Source: Daphnia carinata
Lineage: Eukaryota > Arthropoda > Branchiopoda > Diplostraca > Daphniidae
DNA: 64,000 nt
Assembly (NCBI RefSeq): GCF_022539665.2
Contig: NC_081331.1
Coordinates: 11,254,638 to 11,318,637 of the forward strand
Reading direction: 5' to 3'
The position numbers were made by a program, and so were the translations under genes. The stretch's first letter is position 1; every line of letters starts with the position of its first letter. Below the pieces are notes generated by a model that was not told the DNA's origin, did no database searches, and saw only the letters and a program-made list of their open reading frames with translations. Positions 1-10,600 of this stretch are shown here, in pieces.

Positions 1-855
1 CCAGATCATCTTATAGAGACTCTGTTTCCATCTTGACAACGAAAAAAAAAAATTCTATTTAATACGTATTGCTATTGTGAATAAGTGTGGATGTTATTTA
101 CTTGAAAACGATGTGGATACTTTCACCGAAACGGTTTGCATCGGCAGCTGTCAACATGGCGATGGAGGTTTTTTTGCTGCTCATGGTGTAATAGGATGCT
201 CTACAATTGTTAAATAATACAATCTGACAATATTAAGAGTTGCCTTATACGTAGTTACCACGTATTCTTTATTTAAACAGCAATGAAAAATAGCAATTAA
301 AGCTGAATAACTTTGGCTTGGACTGAGCCGCTTATCAACGCCCAAAATGAATGTTGTGATTGAATGAAAAGATAAAAATTAAAAAAAAAATTTATGTTAC
401 CTGTTTTGTGCTGAAGAAGCCGGATTTGCGCCTTCAGAACTTACCATAATGCCACTAGAAAAACAAAGTGTGCAGCACCATCCTCATTAAGCTTCGTACT
501 GCATAGATGCGCACTTGTGGAATGTCATACATGTTTGTTGTAACTTCCGGGCTGTCTCAAAAATGACGAGCACCAACAGGATCGCGGAAATCCAGCCAAA
601 CCGCAGATATAATTTCCCCTAGATAAACAAACTGCGGTCGACAAAATTAACTTCTCCTAATCTGTACTAATAAACTTATTTTTTTTTTAAATAACAGGGA
701 GAAATGAGGTTGAAGATTCGTAGGCAAACTTGACATCAATGTAACTAACGTTTAATGACTCGTCGTAATCGATCAGAGAGGTTTTGAACTGTTGCGAGAT
801 TTCAGGCAAAGCAAGTATTTAAATAGCTAAAGTCGATAAGATTTTTAATTCCATT
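1..855. other. intergenic, no gene seen
   Basis: No convincing coding region or RNA gene is visible. The stretch is AT-rich with short A/T runs. At its right edge (about 856-861) the plus strand reads TTTATT, which is AATAAA on the minus strand. That sits about 80 bp beyond the stop codon of the first acetyltransferase gene and is a plausible polyadenylation signal for it. Confidence 0.6.
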
Positions 856-938
856 TTATTAATCGACTTTTACGGCATTGCATGTGAGAGTCAACACACT
901 GAGCCATTTTCATACACCTACACAGATAAGGGAGGGAT

Positions 939-1670
939 TCAAATTTTGCGAGCCATCAGACGTCCAACACTATGCCCAGGGATATTAGCCAAAGGTAACT
1001 CTCCTTCGTATCTAAAGTCATCATATGTAACGCTCTTGAGAACATCGAAGCCCAACTTGGACACCGCTTTGGCCGTGTACGCGCTCAGCGCTTCCGTCCA
1101 AACGGCACCTGCTCCATGGGCTTTTGCGATGCGCAGTGAGAGTTCCACTAATCTCGTGGCCAAGCCTTGGCGGGTGTATCGTCCATCTACAGCGAGCGCA
1201 CCTATTTCCATTTTGATTTCCGTTTGGAAAATGGCGAAGATATCCACATCACGATTGATGTCTTCCAACACAGCTTTATGCAAACGACCAACGGGAATTT
1301 GCGCTGGATTGTTGCTTTTAGGAGCGTAGAGCTGATGATTGGCCCCATGTGTTGAAGTACGTTTTTTCATGTCGTTAATTGCAACTGCCACTATTTGATT
1401 GTGAAGACAAGCATCCCGCACGAGCAGCGAATAAGGTGCTTGGACGCATTCACGGACAATGTCGTCTACCCATTCGGGTCGTTTGGCTTCTTCGGATTCG
1501 TCATACAATGCAAGTTGGCGAATAGGTGCTAGCGGAAAGAAATGCTGGAGTAGAAATTCAAATATTTCTTGGCCGTCGTCCGGTTGGGCTATGTAGACAG
1601 TCAGCTCTTGTTGCCGCTCTACTGCCCGCTCCAATTGAAGTGGAAAGGTCAACGTGCTTTGCCCTCCCAT
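939..1670 (-). CDS. GNAT-family N-acetyltransferase, arylalkylamine (dopamine) N-acetyltransferase-like, single exon
   Basis: Intronless 243-aa protein with the acetyl-CoA-binding fold of GCN5-related acetyltransferases. Motif A is visible near residues 160-180: an EIGALAVDGRYTRQGLA stretch matching the Q/RxxGxG/A pyrophosphate-binding loop, followed by an amphipathic helix (TRLVELSLRIAKAHGA). The N-terminal part (residues about 25-50, IAQPDDGQEIFEFLLQHFF) resembles the start of insect aaNAT-like enzymes. These acetylate dopamine, serotonin, octopamine or related amines in cuticle sclerotisation and neurotransmitter inactivation. The substrate cannot be read from the sequence. The ATG at 1670 begins an uninterrupted frame and precedes the conserved core by a normal distance. 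A second related gene lies 2 kb away on the same strand, suggesting a local duplication, although their exon structures differ. Confidence 0.85.
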   Translation of the reverse strand: MGGQSTLTFPLQLERAVERQQELTVYIAQPDDGQEIFEFLLQHFFPLAPIRQLALYDESEEAKRPEWVDDIVRECVQAPYSLLVRDACLHNQIVAVAINDMKKRTSTHGANHQLYAPKSNNPAQIPVGRLHKAVLEDINRDVDIFAIFQTEIKMEIGALAVDGRYTRQGLATRLVELSLRIAKAHGAGAVWTEALSAYTAKAVSKLGFDVLKSVTYDDFRYEGELPLANIPGHSVGRLMARKI

Positions 1671-1679
1671 TGCTAATTC

Positions 1680-3600
1680 TTTATTTATTTAAAAAAATTT
1701 AACTAAAGAACAAAAATAAAAAGATTCAATTGATTTAACAAAACAAACAAGTGGCAAAAAGCAAAACAATTTTCTTGAACGACGCAGCTATTTAGTTTTC
1801 GGTAGAGCACTTAGAAATGAAGTGAGAACACTGAAGCGAAATGGGGAATGTTTCAGATTTAAAGCAGCAAACCCAGTTGTGAGGCGTTGTTCGAGATTCG
1901 TAGGATTCTCTCCTAAAGAACCAAGTTGTGCGAGACGAAGGTCCAATGTCCGATGGAACACGAGTCAATGTCTAAAAAAAACAGATTACAGTTTACGTTT
2001 ACGATAAATCTCAAGTAACGCGCATAGCAACAAACAAAAAATGGCTTTTCTGTAACAATATCGTAATCGTTATGTCACGGCTAAAGTTAATCACGCCGTG
2101 TTTTGTCTTATCTACTATTTACCCTTTTTACAAACGAATGTGTGGAAGGAAGTATAGTTTGGTTCTAAACTTTAAAAAAAAAAATGGGAGTTTGATAACA
2201 TGTAAACAGGAAAATGGACACTTGAAACTCTTTTCCTCCTCCACTGTCGGTTGCCTTACAGTAATGGAGACTGTGCACGGAAGGCGTTTTGTATATCTCC
2301 CAAAGTTCGTTGGAAGCATTTCTAATATTTTATGCCAATTAAAGGATGTTGGGAAGAAGGATTACTAAAAAACGATCTCGATGTTTCATCAAACCCCAGT
2401 ACAGTTTAACGGTTTTAAAATAAAGGAATAAATTCGAAATCGGATGGCACAGATGTAGGGAACATCACTCATTACCTTAAAGCAAAGTAGCAGGTGATTA
2501 CAGAAATGCACAGGTAACTTAACGAGTCCAGTTGAACAGTATAATTAGTCGCCTCACGAAAGAACGTGATACAGATTGATCCAATATCACAACTGAGGAA
2601 AACGAAGCGGGGATAACTTGCTGGACCTCAGTTGAAAGTTGGGCGGGACGCCGCAGCACCTTGTCTTCCAGTTGTTCTTTCACATCGGTGATACGTCAAC
2701 AAAAAGCAATTGACTTACCGTCACATCACTTACCCCTGGAGATTTCGCTTTGACAGGTGAAATGCTGGCAGGGAAATCTGTTTTTGGCAACTGTCCAACA
2801 ACGTCATTGCCATTCACTGGATATCATTTTGCGCATTTGATGCAATTGTTTAACATATATGGGGAGACTGTCACGATATTAAATGGAGCAATTGAAGGTA
2901 AAAGGACAGTGAAAGCAGTGCATAAGTTTAATTTTGGCTGTTAAAAAAAGAGAGAAATTGGCATCGGAAAATCGAGACGGAAGCTTAAAATGAAATGATC
3001 TTGGCAACGTTTTAGATGGCTTACGAAAGGAAAGGTGAGACGGCGCGCGGTTTGAATTGCATCTCCGGAAATACAAGTGTTTTGTCTGCTGAAACTGAGA
3101 AATAGATATGGTGGTTTCTATTTTTTTTTTTTTTGTGTGCGAGGTGTCGGAACATTTTTATTGTCGGGAGGCTGCCGTCCACGAGCTTCGCTTGGCCAAA
3201 ATATGTAATCGTGTGCGATTTTCGTTCCCTAAATGCCTGTTGATTTCTCGTTATATTTCCACATTCAATAGAGAAATGTCCTTTTTCTTACTGTTTCTGT
3301 GTTTTTTGGATGAATATGTATTTAGATCAATGATAAGAGTCACACTGACAAACCCCTTCACTTGTTATCCAGTGCAATGTGCTTTTCTAAATTTCCTTGG
3401 ACTTAATTTTAAAACTGGTACGTCGTTTAAGGCTTTTGTTTATTGTTTATCTTGTCAACCTTTTAGATTTCTCCCATGTAGCTGTCACGTTTCAATTTTC
3501 TTGACGACTTGTCTCGTCGTTTTATCAATGGTGTCATTGCCTGCGTAATCGAACCATTAGTTCAAACGATAAATAAACATTAAACTAAAAAAAACTCAAT
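1680..3600. other. spacer between the two acetyltransferase genes, no gene supported
   Basis: Short open frames occur on both strands, the longest being 146 codons at 3108-3548 on the plus strand. They are rich in F, C and S, contain poly-T-derived phenylalanine runs and match no family I recognise. The right edge holds TTTATT near 3608 (AATAAA on the minus strand), a likely polyadenylation signal for the second acetyltransferase gene. Confidence 0.5.
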
Positions 3601-3648
3601 GAATTGATTTTATTTTTCAAAGCTGCCGTTACACATCAACAAAAGGCA

Positions 3649-4692
3649 CTAGTTCAAACGGCACGCCAAGAACGCTGCCACTGGATGTTCTGCTAGCAAA
3701 TCATCAAGGTGCGCTAAAGGTTTGCCACCTTCGAATTCGTACGTGGCGTAATCAATAGTGCGCAGCGTTTCCAAGCCGTGTTTAGCAGCAACTTTCGCTG
3801 CGTGTTGACTCACGGCACACACTTTGACAGCACCGGCGCCGTTCGCTTTTCCCAATTCCAGTGACAAACCCACCAATGTGGTTGCCAAACCGAGTTTACA
3901 GTAGTTTTTGTCGACAGCCATCTAGAAACGTATCGCATAAACAGCATTAAACTTACTGTAATTTTTAAATAACATTTTAATATTAACCATGGCTAGACTG
4001 AGAATTTTGTTTGTGGTGTAGGTGGTGAACAAATCAAATCCTGCTTCGAGATCTGTTAACAATGCCGTAATCAATCTTCGCTTTGATTGTGATGTCAGAC
4101 TATCAAGATGAACATCCTCTGGTGTTTCTAGTTCGTTTAGTCTGACCGCCACTAGTCGGCCGGCCGAATCCCGTACAGTCAAGGAAACAGGATGGCGCAG
4201 GCAGTTGGAAAGGTGGTCGGACATGCGATTGCTATCACTAGCCCCGCTCCAATCGTTTACCAGATAACGGTTGGGTGACGTTGCGAAAAAATGATCTCGG
4301 AGCAATTCAATCACTTCGCCGAGCTCTTCAAGCCGGCCGATGTCGATCGTAAACACTTGGCCGTCTTTGGTAAAGAATTTTTTGGAAACGAAGACATGGC
4401 AACACTCTAATGGATATTTTAAATAAATTAAGAATGTGCACGTACATACGAATGTTGGCCTACATGAGAATTAAACCATGAGATCTGTAGCGAAAACAAT
4501 AAAAAACCTACCTGACGAGGGGAAAGCCCTGCACGTAATAGGAAACTTGCTTGAACGGTGCTGAATCAAATCGCCTCTTTTCTGCTTTTGGAAAGTGACT
4601 GTTAGGACACGATCGTGCTGGCAGACGGACTCTGAAAGCCCCAGGAATAAACAGCGGTGAGGAAACCAAACAGTGCAATTTTGGCCATACAC
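3649..4692 (-). CDS. GNAT-family N-acetyltransferase, aaNAT-like, three-exon model
   Basis: Proposed exons on the minus strand: 4692-4512, 4406-3988 and 3921-3649, about 290 aa. Exon 2 carries the GNAT N-terminal half (IDIGRLEELGEVIELLRDHFF, similar to the neighbour's DDGQEIFEFLLQHFF). Exon 3 carries motif A (MAVDKNYCKLGLATTLVGL) and the C-terminal strands. The exon 2/3 junction (ATG|gttaat ... tttctag|ATG) is phase 0 and restores the family alignment. Exon 2 has no in-frame ATG before the core. The only in-frame start I found is in an upstream exon joined by CGTCAG|gtaggt and a cattag acceptor, both in phase. That exon adds about 60 residues the neighbouring enzyme lacks, so the N-terminus is the least certain part. 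The usual arginine of motif A is a lysine here. Product and substrate are inferred from family only. Confidence 0.7.
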
Positions 4693-4859
4693 TGACCTAA
4701 ATAAGCGAAAAATTTCTTCTTGGATCGATTCGTCCAGAATCGGGATTCAGTCACGAAGACGTTTAGATCAGAAGCTTGAAACCAAGAGCGCCAGGTGGCT
4801 CCATTCTTCAGAACGTTACTTGATTTTAAGTGCGAAAAAAAGGGACCTCGTTGCACAAG

Positions 4860-6030
4860 ACTTCGGCAATAGATCTCTCACATTCGCAAATTGTTTATTG
4901 TTTTTTGCGCTGTTGCGCGAGCTAATGAACAGCCTTCGTTAATGCGTCCTACGCGTCTCACATGTCGTAACACTCGTAAACCCGACCTTAGATTCAACGA
5001 TCAGATGAATGAGACGCATGTTAAAAGATACCTGCGCTTGAGACGACCTTCCGAAACTAGGCCGATTATTTCGATCGGAGAATCAGACACAATTACTTCA
5101 ATGAAGAGAAGAATAACACCAATCAATTTCAGCTGATTAAAATGCAACACAAGAAATTAGGATAGCAAACAACCTCTCGTATGACGCTTTGATTTCCTAC
5201 GGCACCAATCCCTGAATACGTGCAAACTCATAAACGGGGGGGGGGGGGGGGGGGCCAATCGATTCCGAACGAGGCCAGTTATGAATTTTGCGCACTCTTT
5301 AAAAAGAAGGACTTACCTAGAGTCTGTTTCACGTAATCAGATCCGTATAGAATGCCATCAGATGGAGGGGGAGGGCAATCGAGACATTCATCATCCGCAA
5401 CTCCCCGTTTCATTCTTTACTCTTTTTGAAATGCAACGACATTTTTTTGTTGCTGTTGACGTAAAATGAAATCGGCCATTTATTGTCGTGTCTTTGACTT
5501 GTTTATCCCGTCAATGTGTCGTCATCCTCGTACTCGTCTTTCGTCCGTTGTGGAATGTTCCGGCGCGCGCGGAAGTATCCAGTGGTGTGGGTGCGCTCTT
5601 GGCTATACTATATAGGCGACTACGTCCATGTGAGAAAGGCACGAATACTCTTATTGCTTTGGACGAAAAACCTCGCCAATCATCCATGTTGGTAACGTGT
5701 AGGATCCCTTTACGCTTTTGCGGGGTGCTTAAGTTGTTTGTTGCCATCGCGGACGCTGTAGCAGAGAAGAAAGAGCATCGATTTACAAGCGAACGTTTAG
5801 CGTTTCAAGCATCCTTTATTGAGTTTCTTTTTGATTGATCATAATTTTGACATGGCTTTCTTTTTTGATTGGCGCGGGATCGCAGGGCGGGTGCAAGCAA
5901 AACACGTATTCCGACGTAAACAAACAAAACAACAAGAGAATTATAGAACAGCATTCAACATTCAGATTCACGCAAACAAATAAATCAGTTTCTCATCTGA
6001 AAAAAGAGATATTATCGTATATCGTTACGA
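4860..6030. other. intergenic, no gene supported
   Basis: Overlapping short frames on both strands at 5488-5838 show no recognisable domain and probably arise by chance in a locally GC-richer patch. The stretch includes a 19-G homopolymer at 5236-5254. TTTATT near 6030 is AATAAA on the minus strand and could end the insulin-like transcript upstream of it. Confidence 0.45.
5236..5254 (+). repeat. poly-G tract, 19 consecutive G
   Basis: The plus strand has an uninterrupted run of 19 G residues between AAAC and CCAATC. It could fold as a G-quadruplex and is hard to sequence accurately. Other G runs of 11-16 occur near 26847, 27815, 31220, 36999 and 50833. Confidence 0.9.
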
Positions 6031-6306
6031 ATTTATTATTAAGGCATTTGGTATTATAATCATATTACCGTTAATTATCGAGAGAAAAATAAAGGGTGAT
6101 GGAATCATATCGTGCCTGCTAGTTAAGCAGAAGAATAAAATCGGTTTAAAAAAAAATATATGTCAGAACAATAAATTGGAAGTTCTTTTGTCATATGGCA
6201 ACAAATAATCAATTTAAGGAAAAAGGTACTCTTGAGTGATTCGTTTTTTTTTTCTTCCCGAAAGAAGATAATAAAAAAAAAAAAAAAAAATGAGGAGATT
6301 GGGTCT

Positions 6307-7533
6307 TTAGAGGAACTGCAGACTGTTGATACTGTACTGCGGTGTCCGATAGGTTGACAATATAGTCAGAGCTTCCTGTTCTAAAGACTCGTTGAGGATG
6401 TATTCAGGTGTCGAATCCGATGGAGGCTCTGTGGTCGGTAACAATTCCAAAAATTCAGGGTCCGTCATGACGGGGGCACTCAGCTCTTGATTATTCTGCG
6501 ATTGTACTGTTCTGTAAAACATAAAAAGGGAAAAAAAAAAAAAAAAAAAGAAATTTGAAAATAACTGAACGATGTGTTGACGCATTGCAATTTGATTCAC
6601 GAACGCCCCCCTCCCCTTTTAGAAAAAAGAAAAAAAAGGCAAAGGGAAAAAGAATAAAACGGAGGCCCCCCCCCCCATAAATCGCTGACTACTTTGTTTC
6701 CGTACGTGACACCACGTCCTTACAGGAACCAGACTTGGATCGTAGCGTCTAGCCGTTAAAACAAAAATGCCCGTCCATTCCTAGACGAGTTAAAACGGCG
6801 GCGCTTTCTTATGTATGAATCGATCGCAAACCACTGACATCTTATTACTAAATGGAAGTGAAACGGCTACAGCCCACCCATGCAAGATTTTTTAACTGTT
6901 GCGAATGTAATCCAAGTAGTGTTTACGAATCGCTTACGTTTGATTCCTGATGACTGCGCAATAGCTTTGCAAATCTTTGTCATTGCAACCGATACTACAG
7001 CATTCGTTTTTCGTGGGGTAACGTCGGTTCTCCGCCTTTGCAACTTCATCCTGCGATTTAAAATCATTTCCTAGCGATACAGGAATAAATAAAAAATAAA
7101 TTAGAATGAATCCAGATCAAGATGGGTCCTTTACGGAAGGGAAATGCTTACCTTCGGAAGGCATGGTGCTTATAGAAGATGGATTCAGCCATGTACCCTT
7201 GTAAATAACACAGACATCTTTAAGTCGATTGCTAAAGTCTGGGCCGCATAGCTTCTTTTTGTCGTTAGCACTCTGCTTTGGCACTGGGCTGGAGGACGTC
7301 AAAACGACGTGGGTCACGAGCAGCAGGTAAGCCATCCAACACCTGTGCAACACGTACAAAATTCGTGCGGCATTACCTACACTACATCTCTTATTCCTTC
7401 TCACGCTTAAACGCCTCGTTCACTCAATAAAAACACGAGTCCAATTCTTTTATGAACAATGAAATTGTAATGGAAACATTAAACGAGTGGGCCAACGATG
7501 CACTTACCTCCCAACTGTTGATGAAACGATCAT
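6307..7533 (-). CDS. insulin-like peptide precursor with C-terminal extension, candidate arthropod IGF-like
   Basis: Four-exon model on the minus strand: 7533-7508, 7342-7152, 7070-6938 and 6511-6307. All phases agree, giving 184 aa. A hydrophobic signal (WMAYLLLVTHVVLTSSS) precedes a B-chain LCGPDFSNRLKDVCVIYKG with the canonical Cys-x11-Cys. A connecting segment contains one basic pair (ENRR). The A-chain NECCSIGCNDKDLQSYC shows canonical CCx3Cx8C. After CAVIRNQ the frame reads ACG TAA, but that TAA lies inside a strong donor, C|GTAAGC. Splicing to the fourth exon replaces the stop with a 67-residue acidic, Pro/Thr-rich tail ending SINSLQFL. Unspliced RNA would give a 117-aa precursor. Insulin-superfamily peptides are secreted and signal through receptor tyrosine kinases or LGRs. 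The B/C boundary lacks an obvious dibasic site, and with the tail this fits an IGF-like rather than a classical processed insulin. Subfamily assignment is inference. Confidence 0.82.
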
Positions 7534-7597
7534 TTTAGTTCCGCTCGTTTTTATTTTTCCCTTGTTTTTCTTCTGCAAATATAGGGTGTCACCTTAC

Positions 7598-7608
7598 CCT
7601 ATATATCC
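7598..7608 (-). promoter_or_regulatory. TATA-like element upstream of the insulin-like gene
   Basis: The minus strand reads GGATATATAGGG about 65-75 bp before the proposed start codon at 7533. A start site 25-30 bp downstream would leave a 5' leader of roughly 40 nt. The position is consistent with a focused core promoter, but no further initiator motif was confirmed. Confidence 0.45.
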
Positions 7609-7619
7609 AGGCACGTAAA

Positions 7620-10600
7620 GTAAATAACTAAGCCGGTAAATGAACAACGGCTTTGGCTCGACGATATGTGCCGAAACGCGGGTGCTTTGGTCAGGCAGGC
7701 GTTCGTGCGCGATGAGATGCGAGTGGGCCAAGCAACTGAGACTCCATCGCCGAGCGCTTCCTCTTCTTATTTAATATGTAGATCGACTGTCATTGGGTGC
7801 TGCGGTGTTGGCGGCAGCACCGCTGCGCTCTCTCCAGCGGACCACATGGCTCCCGATGTCGGCACCATCGGCAAAAACATTCATGGAAAGTAGCATTAAA
7901 ATCAATTTAATGTCTACATCAGTGACCGATATTGGCCAATCAGGTGGCCCTTCCGGGTATTGGAGTGTGTATAAATACATTCGCTTGCATTTATTTTTTT
8001 TTTTTTTTTTACTCTAGAGAGAGTTTAAATTCGAGATGAAGAAACGCGATGAAAGTTCATTGAGAACAATTGACCTTAGTGGTAAAAATGGCAATTTTTA
8101 TTTGCTTGGTTTATCGCTATTAATCGATGGCAGTTTATATGCATCCCAACATATTTCCGATGAGTTGAATGAAAGGCACGCCCTTGTTTCTCTTTCACTC
8201 GTTTACGATGTGTCCTCATCTGGTTTTGGCCCGTGCGGGACGTGAATTGAACGCGGGCAGGCTATTAGGACTCGGTCACGGATGAATGTCATTTCCCATT
8301 AAGGCAACTCGCATGCGGCCAACAAGAAAACAAGTACTTATCTTATCTAATATGCCTTCTCATTAAGTTTCATCAAAACAGTTCCCATTTTCTTCTATAC
8401 TCGAAAGCAACGCTTTTGACTCGTTTTCCAATTTTCTTTTAATATTTCCAATTCGATTTGGATTCTATTTGGAAATGAATCCCGCGGAAAGGCCAACAGC
8501 GTACGGTTGACGATCGTCGGATCTGATTTCTTAGCACAAAGCCGGGATTTTTTGGCGGTGCAACAAAAGAACGAGAACCGCAAACGACAAGCTCTTGTGA
8601 AATGTTTTTTTTTTTCTTTCAGCGGACACCTTTGAGTGCCGAACGTCGGTGTTGCGGACGCGCGCACACCGAACGGAATAAAACAAACAATCATTTCAGC
8701 GAACATTGTTGTCCCTATTCGGTAACGAAAGACGGTACGAGGTAGAAAAAGAAAAGCGACAGTCGACCACACTGATTGATAGCCGCCGATTGACCATAAT
8801 GGCTTTCCTAAGTCTGAATGCGAAATAAGCGATTTTCGCTGTTTTTGTTTCTCACGAGCGGCTAGAATTCCTTTTGGCCGGCTGTCTCCGTGCGAACTGT
8901 AGTAATTAGCATAGTGCCACCGACGTGAAGAATAGACTTGGACATTTTTCGAAGCGTCCACCTGGATGCCACATAAACGCAAACTTTGGAATAAGGACGT
9001 CACGGAGCACAACTTTCGCTGGATGGCAAAGACGTTAAACAAAAATGGGTTCATTATTATTTCGTCGTTTTCAAAGGGTTTCATACCCAAACCGAAGAAG
9101 TAAAATCTATAAATACACGTTCTTGTTTTACTAGGTTTTTTTTTTAAACTATCGATTTGAAATTGATACTTGTGCGTGTGGGGCTAGGATGAGTATAGCC
9201 TTAAATTGCCATGACTGTCGATCACTGAATCATTTGGAACGACCTTTCGAAACAAGGTTATTTGAATAGTACATCGCCAATTTTCCCTACGGTTTCTTTT
9301 TTCTGGGTTATCGTATTAATGACGCTACGACATAAACAGCGGCGTTTTAACGACTTGACCCCACGCACGATGCACGCTGATATTCAATCAACAGTCCCGA
9401 AATAGATGCACCGCGTTCGTCTGCTGCTCTTGCAATTTCCAAGGAAATTCGAAAATTTGTATCCAATAACGACGAAGCGCTTCTTTTGCCGGGACTCGGC
9501 TGTCACAATTGCCGTGAATTCGGCATCACGTGTAATGACTTCTCCCCTCCGTGTAAATCGAATCTTCAGCAATTCTATTTATACGAAAAGCTTTCTTTAC
9601 GTCGTCTGGTTACCGTAAGTAATGAGCAACTACGTCCAATGGGTCGAACTTTTTAATGATTTGCATACATGTCTGGTTTGAATTACGACTTCGGTGACCG
9701 CCAAAATGAAGTACACATGCCCGTCGTTGAATCCATTGTCACGTGCAACAGGCCCGGCCCGCTCCGGGAAAAAACTAACGCGTGTAAACGTTACGTAATC
9801 CCTCGTGAGGTCGGGAACTGCGTTGTAGAAATTGATCGGCTTCGATCTGACATCAGTTCGAACATGTGGCAATTGCTGAGTTGACTGAAAATTATGCTGG
9901 CCTCATAAAATAATGACAAACAAGGGCCATCGCATTCATTTTCAAATTTGGCGGCTATTTTTATTTAGTACGAATTTGCCTTTCACGATCGAATGTTCGG
10001 TCGTTCGCGGGAGCACCAGATGGCGCGGGATTGGAAATCTACGGAAATGTTCGGGATTCGGTGCCGGTGGTTCTTAAGCAGCGGGAGCAAAACCGGCAAA
10101 CAATCCGTTCCAAGAAGAGGTTGCCTTGCTACGCGAATCTTACCGCGTTCGTAAGCTAACTACGTATTGCTAACGCGCATTGATACGAGAAGGACTTAAG
10201 CCAATCTCATTTCACGGATCCCGCTTAAAAGAGTGAACAAGTACGAACATATCGTGCCAAATTCAACAGCAAATGCCTACGTGAAAGATAATCCGACTTT
10301 CCTATCAAACTTGCGCTGCTCCCGTATGCGTTTTCCATCAATTCTCGATGACTCTTGTGACCCGGCCTTCCAACATCCTACTATAATTGACCACCATGAC
10401 GTCAGACTATATGCTTTATCCTCATACACAGTCGCTGTGAAGTTTTCTCTGTTAACATTCAAAACGGGATCAGCGTGGGACTTTATTAAATTAAAAAGAG
10501 AAAATGTTTCGGATGATATCGAGGCTAAACCGCAAAAAAAAAAATTATTTGTATTCTATTAAGCAGTTCAACGAAGCATACTGCAGATGATGACGCGAGC

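Noticed and set aside
3108-3548. 146-codon plus-strand ORF between the acetyltransferase genes
   Set aside because: Phe/Cys-rich composition, poly-T start and no recognisable domain. It is probably chance.
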